In this document: positions 1-8,831 of the stretch, one piece after another | Layout: every line of letters begins with the position of its first letter | How positions within the stretch are numbered: position 1 is the stretch's first letter | Assembly: GCF_000024405.1 (NCBI RefSeq) | Contig: NC_013517.1 | Location: 248,001-312,000 of the forward strand | Source: Sebaldella termitidis ATCC 33386 | Lineage (GTDB): Bacteria; Fusobacteriota; Fusobacteriia; Fusobacteriales; Leptotrichiaceae | Length of the DNA: 64,000 nt | Direction: 5' to 3' | Translations under genes and position numbers: made by a program | Notes under the pieces: model-generated | Seen by the model: the letters and a program-made list of their open reading frames with translations, nothing else | What the model was told of the DNA's origin: nothing | Databases searched by the model: none

Positions 1-1647
1 GTTTATTACACCCTGATTTGTTACTTTGATAGGCACATTTTCTGAACCCGGAGCATATATTTGCATTCCTATTGATTTTTCACCTCTAAAATCTATAAGC
101 CCTGTAGGTTCATTTGTAAAAACATAGCTGTTTGATGAATTACTGTCAGCATCTTCATATGTGAGCATAAGTCCTATTTTATATCCGGTAAAGCCGGAAG
201 AATCTCTGGCTACGGTTATTGTCCCGCCGCCGGCAAAGGGCGGGAGATTAAGATTAAGGTTTGAACCGACAGGAAGAATAGTATTCAATGCTGCTGAACC
301 AGCTTCCTCCGCATCTGTTATCGTTTTTCTGTTTATTACCTCTCTTTTTCCCTGATTTTTACTGTAAGCAGCATCAGTCTGCACTTCAAAACCGATTACA
401 AGCGGTCCTACTAAATTCATAGTTCCGTTATTTATAAGACTTGCATTATATACATTATCAAGAGTAGCGATTCTTGAGCCACCTACTAAAAAGCTCTGGG
501 CATTCCATGATCTGCCGTTGTTTATTTCAGTAGTTTTTTGTGCAGCTGTAAGATTATTGACAGAATCAATGGTTAAGTTCGCAGTTAAAGTAGCTGAGCC
601 TCCGGGGTTGCTTGTGACACTTCCATAATCAAAATATACTTTCAGTAAAGTAGAGTTATATGATGCTGTGCTTCCCCATGAGTAACGAATAGCCGGATTT
701 CCGTTTGTTAACGCACCGCCGCCGAGATTTCCGATACTGCCTGCAGATATATTATAGTTGGTTCCGTTGCTTCCGAAAGAAATAGGATTGCCTCCAAAAG
801 GACCGCCGTCAATTCCTTTGCTGTTACAATTTGTTATCATAAAATTGCAAAAGGAACCCAGTTTTATATTAAAAACCGGAGGACTTGCTAAAACCGGAGG
901 GGTAATATTAAATGTAACCGGATTAAATTCATTCGCTGATACAGTTGGTACCTGGGGTGTTGATGGTTTCTTAACTTCCGGAATATCACTGACTTCAGGC
1001 GTCTGTATTTGAATTGTATTCGGCATTAATACAACAAATTTATTTAACTGCGGTGTGCCCACAGATATAACTGACGGAGAAGCCAGAACTTCTACATTAA
1101 CAGTTTCCGGCATTTTCGGAGTGAATAAATTGATAATTACAGGTTCAAAATTTCCAATGTTTATTTCTGGGAAGGCGATGCTTTGTAAAGGGCTAAGATT
1201 AATCGAAGCTGGTGTATTTTCATTGACAATTATTGAAGATTTGTAGACTACAGAAGCGTTTTTTAAAGATTTTTGTATACTAGAAATAATTTCCCGTTTT
1301 GCTTCGGGAATTTCTAGGGAGTACTCACTCAAATAGCTGACATGGAAATCTTTTTGAGTGGAATTTCCGCCTCTGTGAGTATTTTCATAAAAACCGGTAA
1401 AAAATACCTGCCATTCCAAATATTCGGGCTTTACAATATAGTCTGACTGTTTGTACAGATCTTTTAATTCTTTGTTTTTAGCTGTTAAAATTTTTTCAAT
1501 GATTTCATAATTTTTTTGATAAGTTAAATCTTCTGTCATAACATTATATAGTTTGTTATGATCAGAGATGGAATTTATGGTGCTCTGAGCTGATAATAAG
1601 GAACTGACAGCTATTAAAAATAAAAGCTTTTTCTTATTTTTCCACAT
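1..1647 (-). CDS. autotransporter / adhesin-like surface protein, N-terminal part (C-terminus beyond window edge)
   Basis: Open reading frame of 549 codons that runs off the left edge without a stop, so only the N-terminus is visible. The ATG follows a GGAGAG ribosome site. Residues 1-20 form a basic-plus-hydrophobic signal peptide (WKNKKKLLFLIAVSSLLSA). Next come a predicted helical stretch, then a region around residues 75-95 (VKPEYLEWQVFFTGFYEN) that resembles the tryptophan-rich segment of autotransporter-associated N-terminal domains in fusobacteria. A proline/valine-rich linker (about 145-250) and a glycine/asparagine/threonine-rich beta-helix-like passenger follow; the last visible stretch (GMQIYAPGSENVPIKVTNQG) is typical of such passengers. 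The terminal beta-barrel would lie outside the window. By inference it is a secreted surface adhesin; the ligand cannot be told. Confidence 0.72.
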   Translation of the reverse strand, partial: MWKNKKKLLFLIAVSSLLSAQSTINSISDHNKLYNVMTEDLTYQKNYEIIEKILTAKNKELKDLYKQSDYIVKPEYLEWQVFFTGFYENTHRGGNSTQKDFHVSYLSEYSLEIPEAKREIISSIQKSLKNASVVYKSSIIVNENTPASINLSPLQSIAFPEINIGNFEPVIINLFTPKMPETVNVEVLASPSVISVGTPQLNKFVVLMPNTIQIQTPEVSDIPEVKKPSTPQVPTVSANEFNPVTFNITPPVLASPPVFNIKLGSFCNFMITNCNSKGIDGGPFGGNPISFGSNGTNYNISAGSIGNLGGGALTNGNPAIRYSWGSTASYNSTLLKVYFDYGSVTSNPGGSATLTANLTIDSVNNLTAAQKTTEINNGRSWNAQSFLVGGSRIATLDNVYNASLINNGTMNLVGPLVIGFEVQTDAAYSKNQGKREVINRKTITDAEEAGSAALNTILPVGSNLNLNLPPFAGGGTITVARDSSGFTGYKIGLMLTYEDADSNSSNSYVFTNEPTGLIDFRGEKSIGMQIYAPGSENVPIKVTNQGVIN

Positions 1648-2325
1648 AATAATCTCTCCAATCAACATAAAATTTTACGTAATTAAATATTTTTTGTAAA
1701 AACTAAAAACAATGTAAAACATTTTTATTCTTTACTATAAATAAAAAATAAAAATGTGTTCGTTTAATTAAATGGTAAAAATTTAGAAAAAAAATAAAAT
1801 GTTGACTTGAAATAAAAAATATTTTTATTTAGTATATTTTTTATAAGTAATAATAGATTAAATAATATATGTGAAGATAAGTTATATTTTCTGATTAAAA
1901 TAAAACTCGGTTAAATTTTATCATATAAATAAAACAAAATCAACTGATTATATATTTAATTAAATATTGCTGTAAATTATAAAATTATATATAATGCAGA
2001 GAAAATATAGTAAAGACAATAAAAAATAATACATAAAATATCTGGATTTAAAATAACCAAAAAGTAAAAAAAGAAATGTAGATTAGTAATATAGACAGGT
2101 TAGTATGCTTTTGAATTTTTATTTTGATTAATAAAAATAGTGAGTTATTTATTTTTTTATAATTTTTTTGGATAAATAGAGTAAAGAATGAAATTTTATA
2201 ATGTTAATATATGAAGTTGATTAAGTAACTGAAAAATTAGAAATATAAAAAATAATATAGAAAAATCACATAAATAAATTTTACGATTATTTATTTATAG
2301 ATGAGGTGGAAAAAGATTCTGAGGT
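1648..2325. other. gene-free AT-rich intergenic region
   Basis: About 680 bases between the start of the autotransporter gene and the end of pgk. It is extremely AT-rich with many A and T runs and short stop-broken frames on both strands. I see no convincing small gene, RNA gene or repeat. It must contain the autotransporter promoter, but no hexamer pair stands out above the AT background. Confidence 0.6.
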
Positions 2326-2360
2326 ATAAAAAAACCATCTCATAATATGTGAGATGGTTA
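2326..2360 (-). terminator. intrinsic terminator of pgk
   Basis: Read on the minus strand, a perfect 10-bp stem AACCATCTCA/TGAGATGGTT with a 7-nt loop is followed directly by a run of T. It lies just beyond the pgk stop codon, so it ends the gap-pgk transcript. Confidence 0.9.
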
Positions 2361-2377
2361 AGATTCTTATTTTAAAT

Positions 2378-3577
2378 TTATTTATCAGAAATTGCTTCTA
2401 CACCCGGTAAAACTTTTCCTTCAAGATATTCAAGAGAAGCCCCTCCGCCTGTAGAAATATGTGTGAATTTATCTGCATATCCAAGCTGTATTGCAGCAGC
2501 AGCAGAATCTCCACCGCCTATTATTGTAGTAGCACCTTCAAGGTGTGCAATTGCTTCACATACACCAATTGTTCCTTTTGCGAAATTAGGCATTTCAAAT
2601 ACACCCATAGGACCGTTCCAAACAACAGTTTTTGCTCCGTTTAATTTTTCAGAAAAAAGCTTTATGGAATCAGCACCTATATCAAGTCCCATCCATCCGT
2701 CTTCTATAGCATCTACAGAAACAGTTTTGAACTCTGTATCATTTTTAAATTCTTTTGCAACAACTGTATCAATAGGAAGAACTAATTCTTTACCGTTTGC
2801 TTTTGCTTTCTCAAGCAGCTGCTTGGCAAGCTCGACTTTATCTTCTTCAAGCAGAGATGAACCGATGTTTTTTCCTTGAGCTTTAAGGAAAGTAAACATC
2901 ATTCCCCCGCCTATAAGGATTTTGTCTGCTTTTTCGATAAGATTTTCAATAACACCTATTTTATCAGAAACTTTAGCACCTCCTAAAATAGCAACCAAAG
3001 GTCTTGCAGGATTATTTACTACCCCGCCTATGAATTCTATTTCCTTTTCCATAAGGAATCCGGCAGCAGTCTCAAGGTGACTTGCTATTCCTACATTAGA
3101 AGCATGTGCTCTGTGAGCAGTTCCAAATGCGTCATTAACAAATACATCTCCTAAAGAAGCCCAGTATTTACCTAATTCAGGATCATTTTTAGACTCTTTT
3201 TTACCATCAATGTCTTCAAATCTTGTATTTTCAAACATCATGATTTCTCCGTCTTTTAGTTCAGAAACAGCTTTTTCCAATTCAGCTCCTCTTGTTTCAG
3301 GAATAAATTTTACAGGCTGTCCCAGTAATTCAGATAATCTTTCAGCAACAGGTTTTAAAGATTTAGAAGCTTTATCTGCTTCCTCTTTTACTTTCCCAAG
3401 ATGTGAAAAAGCGATAACTTTTCCTCCGTGCTCAAGTACATATTTAATAGTAGGCAGAGCTGCAACTATTCTGTTTTCATCAGTAATTTTTCCATCTTTC
3501 ATAGGTACATTAAAATCTACCCTCATTAGAACTTTTTTTCCTTTTACGTCTAAATCTTTAACAGTTTTTTTTGCCAT
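2378..3577 (-). CDS. pgk: phosphoglycerate kinase
   Basis: Glycolytic enzyme that transfers phosphate from 1,3-bisphosphoglycerate to ADP, making ATP in the cytoplasm. The 399-residue length is that of bacterial PGK. The N-terminal signature [10 protein letters not shown], the substrate-binding region around SHLGK, the HRAHAS motif and the C-terminal nucleotide site (GGGDSAAA, then [13 protein letters not shown]) are all visible. A longer frame starts 13 codons upstream, but the ATG of MAKKTVKDL has a GGGAGGAAA ribosome site at good spacing, so I chose it. It lies about 85 bases downstream of gap in the same direction and is probably co-transcribed past a hairpin between them. Confidence 0.97.
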   Translation of the reverse strand: MAKKTVKDLDVKGKKVLMRVDFNVPMKDGKITDENRIVAALPTIKYVLEHGGKVIAFSHLGKVKEEADKASKSLKPVAERLSELLGQPVKFIPETRGAELEKAVSELKDGEIMMFENTRFEDIDGKKESKNDPELGKYWASLGDVFVNDAFGTAHRAHASNVGIASHLETAAGFLMEKEIEFIGGVVNNPARPLVAILGGAKVSDKIGVIENLIEKADKILIGGGMMFTFLKAQGKNIGSSLLEEDKVELAKQLLEKAKANGKELVLPIDTVVAKEFKNDTEFKTVSVDAIEDGWMGLDIGADSIKLFSEKLNGAKTVVWNGPMGVFEMPNFAKGTIGVCEAIAHLEGATTIIGGGDSAAAAIQLGYADKFTHISTGGGASLEYLEGKVLPGVEAISDK

Positions 3578-3601
3578 TTTATATTTCCTCCCTGATTTTT
3601 T

Positions 3602-3635
3602 AAAAAAGCGGAACAAACAATAGAGAATGTCCCGC
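3602..3635 (-). terminator. intercistronic terminator/attenuator between gap and pgk
   Basis: On the minus strand, GCGGGACA pairs with TGTTCCGC (8 bp, one G-U) around a 12-nt loop, followed by TTTTTT. It sits between the gap stop and the pgk ribosome site, so it should lower pgk transcription relative to gap rather than end the operon; no other promoter for pgk was seen. Confidence 0.65.
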
Positions 3636-3661
3636 CTTTATATTTATGCCCTTTGTGAGAT

Positions 3662-4669
3662 TTACTTAGAAATTTCTACAAAGTACTTTAAAGTTCTTAT
3701 TAATTGTGCAGTATATGACATTTCGTTATCATACCAAGAAACTGTTTTAACAAGCTGTTTTCCGTCTACTGTAATGATTTTAGTTTGTGTAGCATCAAAT
3801 AATGAACCAAATCTGATTCCGATTACGTCAGAAGAAACGATTTCATCTTCAGTATATCCGAAAGATTCATTAGCTGCTGCTTTCATAGCTGCGTTAACTT
3901 CTTCCACAGTTGTATTTTTTCCTAAAACAGTAACTAATTCAGTAACTGATCCAGTAATAACAGGTACTCTTTGTGCTGCACCGTCTAATTTACCTTTTAA
4001 GTTAGGTAAAACAAGTCCGATAGCTTTAGCTGCTCCTGTAGTGTTAGGAACTATATTTGCCGCAGCTGCTCTTGCTCTTCTGAAGTCACCTTTTCTGTGT
4101 GGTGCATCAAGAGTGTTTTGATCTCCTGTGTAAGCATGGATAGTAGTCATTAATCCTTCTACGATTCCAAAGCTTTCATCTAATACTTTAGCCATAGGTG
4201 CTAAACAGTTTGTAGTACAAGAAGCTCCTGAAAGAACTGTTTCAGTTCCGTCTAAAGTAGAGTGGTTAACATTATAAACTATAGTTTTCATTTCCCCTGT
4301 AGCTGGTGCAGATATAACTACTTTTTTTGCACCTGCTTTTATGTGCTCTTCAGCTTTTTCTTTAGATGTAAAGAATCCAGTACACTCAAGAACTACGTCA
4401 ATTCCTAGATCTCCCCAAGGTAATTCAGCAGGGTTAGGGTTAGCGAATGTTTTGATCTCTTTTCCGTTAACAACAAAAGCCCCTTCCTTAACAGAGATTT
4501 CCCCGTTAAATCTTCCTTGTGCAGAATCATATTTAAATAGGTGCGCTAACATAGCTGCATCTGTTAAATCATTGATTGCTACTACTTCAAATTCAGGATT
4601 CTCCACCATTAATCTTAATGCTAGTCTTCCAATTCTCCCGAATCCATTAATTGCAACTTTAACTGCCAT
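3662..4669 (-). CDS. gapA: glyceraldehyde-3-phosphate dehydrogenase
   Basis: Phosphorylating GAPDH of glycolysis: glyceraldehyde-3-phosphate plus NAD+ and phosphate to 1,3-bisphosphoglycerate, the substrate of the downstream pgk product. At 335 residues it has the standard length. The Rossmann motif INGFGRIGR opens the protein, the catalytic SCTTNCLAP lies near residue 150, and the catalytic-domain signature [13 protein letters not shown] is near the C-terminus. Start ATG follows AGGAGG. First gene of a gap-pgk unit with a strong sigma70-type promoter just upstream, consistent with high expression in a fermenting organism. Confidence 0.97.
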   Translation of the reverse strand: MAVKVAINGFGRIGRLALRLMVENPEFEVVAINDLTDAAMLAHLFKYDSAQGRFNGEISVKEGAFVVNGKEIKTFANPNPAELPWGDLGIDVVLECTGFFTSKEKAEEHIKAGAKKVVISAPATGEMKTIVYNVNHSTLDGTETVLSGASCTTNCLAPMAKVLDESFGIVEGLMTTIHAYTGDQNTLDAPHRKGDFRRARAAAANIVPNTTGAAKAIGLVLPNLKGKLDGAAQRVPVITGSVTELVTVLGKNTTVEEVNAAMKAAANESFGYTEDEIVSSDVIGIRFGSLFDATQTKIITVDGKQLVKTVSWYDNEMSYTAQLIRTLKYFVEISK

Positions 4670-4706
4670 TTTACTATACCTCCTAAATAATTTTATTTAC
4701 AAAATA

Positions 4707-4735
4707 AGTATATCACAAGCGTTATAACTTTTCAA
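4707..4735 (-). promoter_or_regulatory. sigma70-type promoter of gap-pgk
   Basis: On the minus strand TTGAAA, a 17-nt spacer and TATACT, ending about 38 bases before the gap ATG. Both hexamers match consensus at five of six positions. Confidence 0.8.
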
Positions 4736-4825
4736 TTCAAATTTTAAAGAGGAAATAAAAAAATATATGAAAATTGTTATCATAAATATTTTCTGCAAAT
4801 AAAAAATACAGAAATAAAAGAAAAA

Positions 4826-5992
4826 TTAAATGTTTAAATTTTCACCAAGCCTGAAAACCGGAAGCAGGACGGAGATAACAATAAGTCCGATAAAAAAGGC
4901 TATAAAAATAATTGAAACAGGCTCAAGAATTTTTAGAAACCTTTTGGTTTTTTCTTTTATACGCATAAAATAAATATCTGTAATATGAGAAAAAACGAAG
5001 CCTAGATTGCCGGTTTCTTCACCAATAAGTATATAATTTTTATATTCATTGTCAAAAAACTGCATATTTTCGATAATTGTGCTTATGCTATGACCCTGTT
5101 CCAGTTTTTTTACAAGTATTTTTAACTCTTTTTCGAGAAGACTGCCTGCGGTCTGTGCACTAAGTTCGATTGATCTTATGATTTCCACGCCGCTGTTCAG
5201 GAGAATACTCATACTTTGAGAAAAATATAAAATTCTGAATTCCTGATACAGTTTTTTTACAGCCGGAAATTTTATAAGCAGCTTTTCAAAATTTTCTTTA
5301 TTTTTTTTACAGTATGTAATGGAAAAAAAGAATAAACCAATTACTGATATTGAGATTATGATAAAATATTTTCCGTATAAATTGCTGAGCTTTATCATAA
5401 TTTTGGTTAAAAGCGGTATTTCTTTATTTAAATCATTATATATTCCTGAAAATTTCGGCACGACGAATTTGAATAAAATACTGATAATTATAATAGAAGT
5501 GCCTAATACCAAAGCAGGATACATACTAAGATTTATAATTTCTTTTTTTAGCTCCTGTTCAAATTCATATTTATTTTTTAGATTTTCGAGAGGGAGCAGT
5601 ATATTACCGCTCTCTTCAGCTATTTCCATTGTATTAAGAAAAATTTTATCATCTGTAATAAAAGCAAAGCCTTCTCTGAGAGTTTTACCTGCTTTTAGTG
5701 CTGATACAGCATTGCTTATATTATCTTTCAAAGCTCCTGAAAAATTTTCCGCAAGAATAGACAGGGCATCTGCAATTCTTATATCAGCTTTTACGAGAAA
5801 ATAAAGAGAAGTTATAAAGGTCGTGAATTCTCCGGTTTTTACCCTGCTTTTTAATGACAGGATTTTTTTATGATGAAGAAGTGTATACTTTTGTATCTTT
5901 ATATAATCATAGAATTCTTTCTCATTTTTGAATTCTAAAACAGAGCTTTTTTTATTAAAGCCCTTATCCATATATTTAAATTTTATTTTCAA
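4826..5992 (-). CDS. pilC: type IV pilus / type II secretion inner-membrane platform protein (PilC/GspF family)
   Basis: Polytopic protein on which pilins are assembled. Two GspF domains are visible (about residues 50-175 and 255-375), each beginning with a helical cytoplasmic part (FITSLYFLVKADIRIADAL; FSQSMSILLNSGVEIIRSIE) and the conserved EESGN / GEETGN motif, followed by hydrophobic segments (about 165-190, 210-230 and 355-380). The 388-residue length fits the family. The start is taken as TTG with a GGGGGG-type ribosome site; an ATG seven codons in lacks one. It is the last gene after ispF, 62 bases away, and is physically separated from the pilus cluster of the same strand. No PilB-type ATPase accompanies it. 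Confidence 0.88.
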   Translation of the reverse strand: MKIKFKYMDKGFNKKSSVLEFKNEKEFYDYIKIQKYTLLHHKKILSLKSRVKTGEFTTFITSLYFLVKADIRIADALSILAENFSGALKDNISNAVSALKAGKTLREGFAFITDDKIFLNTMEIAEESGNILLPLENLKNKYEFEQELKKEIINLSMYPALVLGTSIIIISILFKFVVPKFSGIYNDLNKEIPLLTKIMIKLSNLYGKYFIIISISVIGLFFFSITYCKKNKENFEKLLIKFPAVKKLYQEFRILYFSQSMSILLNSGVEIIRSIELSAQTAGSLLEKELKILVKKLEQGHSISTIIENMQFFDNEYKNYILIGEETGNLGFVFSHITDIYFMRIKEKTKRFLKILEPVSIIFIAFFIGLIVISVLLPVFRLGENLNI

Positions 5993-6054
5993 TTAATCCC
6001 CCCGCTGATGCTGCCATCATTTAACTAAAAAAATGAGAGCTGACATCGGATTTA

Positions 6055-6531
6055 TTATTTTTTAGAAAGTAAAACTACACAGTAAGATTTCATTCCCTCC
6101 ATGTTTCCGGTAAACCCTAGCTTTTCTTCGGTAGTAGCTTTTACACTTATACAATCAAGCGGAATATTCAGCTCTTTTGCAAAGTTTTTTCTTATTTCAT
6201 CTATATAATCTCTTAATTTAGGTTTTTGTGCTACTACAGTAGCATCTATGTTCACTATATTGTATCCTTTTTCAGAAACTACGCTTAAAATTTCCCGAAG
6301 TAAAAGAATACTGTCGGCATTTTTAAATTTCGGATCGTTATCAGGAAAAAATTTTCCGATATCTCCAAGAGCAAGAGCTCCTATAAGAGCATCCATAACT
6401 GCATGGGTAAGAACATCAGCATCTGAATGTCCGTCTAAGCCCAATTCAAAAGGGATTTTTACTCCCCCCAGAATAAGATCTCTATCCCCGGCAAATTTGT
6501 GTACATCGTAACCTTGACCTATTCTAAACAT
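6055..6531 (-). CDS. ispF: 2-C-methyl-D-erythritol 2,4-cyclodiphosphate synthase
   Basis: Fifth enzyme of the non-mevalonate isoprenoid pathway, cyclising CDP-methylerythritol 2-phosphate to MEcPP with release of CMP. The whole 158-residue length matches IspF. The N-terminal [11 protein letters not shown] supplies metal ligands Asp8 and His10, and [18 protein letters not shown] carries the third metal-binding His. [13 protein letters not shown] and the C-terminal [13 protein letters not shown] are the other family signatures. The ribosome site overlaps the stop codon of the preceding MFS gene (TAAGGAG), implying translational coupling. Confidence 0.96.
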   Translation of the reverse strand: MFRIGQGYDVHKFAGDRDLILGGVKIPFELGLDGHSDADVLTHAVMDALIGALALGDIGKFFPDNDPKFKNADSILLLREILSVVSEKGYNIVNIDATVVAQKPKLRDYIDEIRKNFAKELNIPLDCISVKATTEEKLGFTGNMEGMKSYCVVLLSKK

Positions 6532-6533
6532 TT

Positions 6534-7907
6534 TTACTCCTTATTTTCCTTGATATTTTTATCGTCTTCACTTGTATGATCTTCTTTTTTCATTCTGCTT
6601 ATGGCAATATAAGAAGGCAGAAAAGCTGTAATTCTTTTATTCATTGCAGATCTAAGCGGGAGAGTACCGCTGTATTTGAATTCCTTTTGGAATGAGTTAA
6701 TGCTTGTAAGCCTCAGAATAGAAAATAATCTTAGCAGAAATCCTATTATGAAAGCCAGTTTTATAGTATAAATTTTTTCACCCATCAGATAAATAAAGCC
6801 TTCATTAATAAAAGTTCCCAGAATACCTGCAAATAAACCGGCAAGCATAGCAGTGATCCCCACGACCGCAGAATAAATACTGACATATCCTTCTACAGGA
6901 TCTTTGGAGACCTCCATAAGCAGATTTAAAAAGCATAAGTTTATTGCAGTAAATCCTACAGCATCAAAGATACCTGAAAGAACAAGGGACACCTTAAAAT
7001 TATCATCTGTTAATGTGAAGTATAACAGGGCATTATAAGTGGCAAAAAATATACCAAGTCTTAAAATAGTACGATTCCCGTATTTATCTGAAAGTTTTCC
7101 GTAAATTATAAATAAAAACATAGAGATAACAGCAGTAAGAACACCTATGTTAGCGAGAAACCGCGGATCAGAACCTAATGTTTTTACTCTGAAATATTCA
7201 AAAAACGGTTTCAAAAACTCCAGTGAAAACAACCAGACAGATACAAATTTCAGGTAAGTGATAAAATCCTTGTTTTTAAAAATTTCTTTATAGCTGATTT
7301 TTTGCGCTGTAGGCTTAAAGTCAGGAATATGGTGTCTGTTCATAAGAAAAATGGTGCTTACAGCTGATATAGCTATTGACAGGGATAAAATAAAATATCC
7401 CGTTTTTTTATCAGGCATAGCAAGAAAGATACCATAAATCAGAGTGAAGAAAATAGAGGAGATAGAAATAAAGAAATTTCTCTTTCCAAAATATTTTCCT
7501 CTTTCTTTGTTGTTTATAATTTCTACCATTGCAGCAGTCCATGTATTGGTAACAAAAGGTGCAAACAGCGAATAAATAAGTATAATTGCTGTATAGATAT
7601 ATGGATTTCTCAGATCCAGAAATACTGCAACAGGAAGAAAAATCATTGATGTTCTTGAAATTATTATAGAAACCATCAGAGTTTTTTTTCTGGTCTTAAA
7701 GAGGGCATATAGTTTTTTGGTGAAAATTTGGAGTACCTGAGTAGCTGTCGGCAATATAGAAATAATTGCTATAAAAAACGGATTTGCATTAAAATATAAT
7801 GCAAGATTAAGCATAATAAATCCTTGAGTACTCAGATACATACCATTAAAAAATATACCTTCTAAAATGGAAAACTTTTTAGTTTCTCGAACAGCAGTCT
7901 CAGTCAA
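6534..7907 (-). CDS. major facilitator superfamily transporter
   Basis: Integral membrane protein of 457 residues with about 11-12 hydrophobic segments and short basic loops, including an MFS loop 2-3-like stretch ([15 protein letters not shown]) and a loop 8-9-like stretch ([17 protein letters not shown]), the classic D-x(3)-G-[NR]-[RK] signature. The charged tail ([12 protein letters not shown]) is cytoplasmic. Start is a TTG seven bases after AAGGAGG; no nearer ATG fits. Sandwiched between a ROK sugar kinase and ispF with 2- and 16-base gaps. The neighbour suggests sugar transport, but nothing in the sequence fixes the substrate. Confidence 0.85.
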   Translation of the reverse strand: MTETAVRETKKFSILEGIFFNGMYLSTQGFIMLNLALYFNANPFFIAIISILPTATQVLQIFTKKLYALFKTRKKTLMVSIIISRTSMIFLPVAVFLDLRNPYIYTAIILIYSLFAPFVTNTWTAAMVEIINNKERGKYFGKRNFFISISSIFFTLIYGIFLAMPDKKTGYFILSLSIAISAVSTIFLMNRHHIPDFKPTAQKISYKEIFKNKDFITYLKFVSVWLFSLEFLKPFFEYFRVKTLGSDPRFLANIGVLTAVISMFLFIIYGKLSDKYGNRTILRLGIFFATYNALLYFTLTDDNFKVSLVLSGIFDAVGFTAINLCFLNLLMEVSKDPVEGYVSIYSAVVGITAMLAGLFAGILGTFINEGFIYLMGEKIYTIKLAFIIGFLLRLFSILRLTSINSFQKEFKYSGTLPLRSAMNKRITAFLPSYIAISRMKKEDHTSEDDKNIKENKE

Positions 7908-7923
7908 GACAAAGCCTCCTTAA

Positions 7924-8805
7924 TTAACGATTTTCCAAAGCCAGACGTCCAAGTGCAAGGCTTCCCATTAATCCGGCGTTTTCTTTTAAACCAGGATATA
8001 CAATATAGTTATCAATATCTTCAAGTATTTCTTTTTTGTGTACATAACCGTTCAGAGTTTCTCTCACCATTTTTCTTATCAGTGGGAATAAATGACTCTG
8101 CTTCATGACTCCTCCGCCCATTATTATTTTTTGCGGCGAAAGAATAAGTATATAATTTACAAGAGCCTGTGAAAGATAATAAGCTTCCATTTCCCAGACC
8201 TCGTTACGCTCTTCAAGGTTATAAGCCTTATCTCCCCAACGTTCTTCTATTGCAGGTCCTGCTGCAAGTCCCTCGAGACAGTCTTTGTGAAACGGACATT
8301 TTCCTGTATACGGATCATTTTTATCTCTCTTTACAAAGATGTGACCCATCTCAGGATGTGTAAGTCCCTGAAGCATTTTTCCGTTAATAACGGCTCCGGC
8401 ACCTATTCCTGTACCTACAGTGATATATACAACACTGCTTAAGCCCTGACCGGCTCCCCATAGAGACTCTCCAAGGGCTGCACTATTTACATCTGTATCA
8501 AATTCCATAGGAACATCAAAGTGTTTTTTTAATTCCCCCACTATGTCATAATCACTCCAGTGCGGTTTTGGAGTCTTAGTAATATAGCCGTATGATTCGG
8601 AACCTTTAACCGGGTCGATAGGACCGAAACATCCAATACCCATAGCTTCAAATTCTTTGTCTTTAAAATAATCAATAACCATTTTCATTGTCTCTTCGGG
8701 TGTTTTGGTAGGAATACTTGTTTTATCCAGTATTTCACCATTTTCATTTCCAATTCCGCAGATGAATTTTGTACCTCCGGCTTCAATTGCTGCAATTTTT
8801 TTCAT
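7924..8805 (-). CDS. ROK-family sugar kinase, fructokinase-like
   Basis: ATP-dependent hexose kinase of the ROK fold. The N-terminal ATP-binding motif AIEAGGTKFICGIG, the catalytic-Asp region (FDTDVNSAALGE), the second phosphate loop VGTGIGAGAV and the zinc site (PEMGHI..., then C-PFHKD-C-LEG) are all present. The C-x-F-H-x2-C form of the zinc motif is the one seen in bacterial ROK fructokinases, so fructose or a fructoside is the best guess. A GTG three codons upstream abuts the GAGGAA ribosome site; the ATG nine bases from it is the better start, giving 293 residues. Operonic with the MFS transporter (16-base gap). Confidence 0.88.
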   Translation of the reverse strand: MKKIAAIEAGGTKFICGIGNENGEILDKTSIPTKTPEETMKMVIDYFKDKEFEAMGIGCFGPIDPVKGSESYGYITKTPKPHWSDYDIVGELKKHFDVPMEFDTDVNSAALGESLWGAGQGLSSVVYITVGTGIGAGAVINGKMLQGLTHPEMGHIFVKRDKNDPYTGKCPFHKDCLEGLAAGPAIEERWGDKAYNLEERNEVWEMEAYYLSQALVNYILILSPQKIIMGGGVMKQSHLFPLIRKMVRETLNGYVHKKEILEDIDNYIVYPGLKENAGLMGSLALGRLALENR

Positions 8806-8831
8806 AATTTTCACTTCCTCATAAAAAATTT

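Noticed and set aside
2463-2879. 138-codon plus-strand frame antisense to pgk
   Set aside because: The pgk frame is full length with all motifs; the antisense frame has no start signal and is a codon-usage shadow.
4745-4790. Fur-box-like stretch with TTGTTATCAT between gap promoter and pilC end
   Set aside because: Match to the 19-bp Fur consensus is poor and it lies upstream of glycolytic genes in AT-rich DNA where such matches arise by chance.
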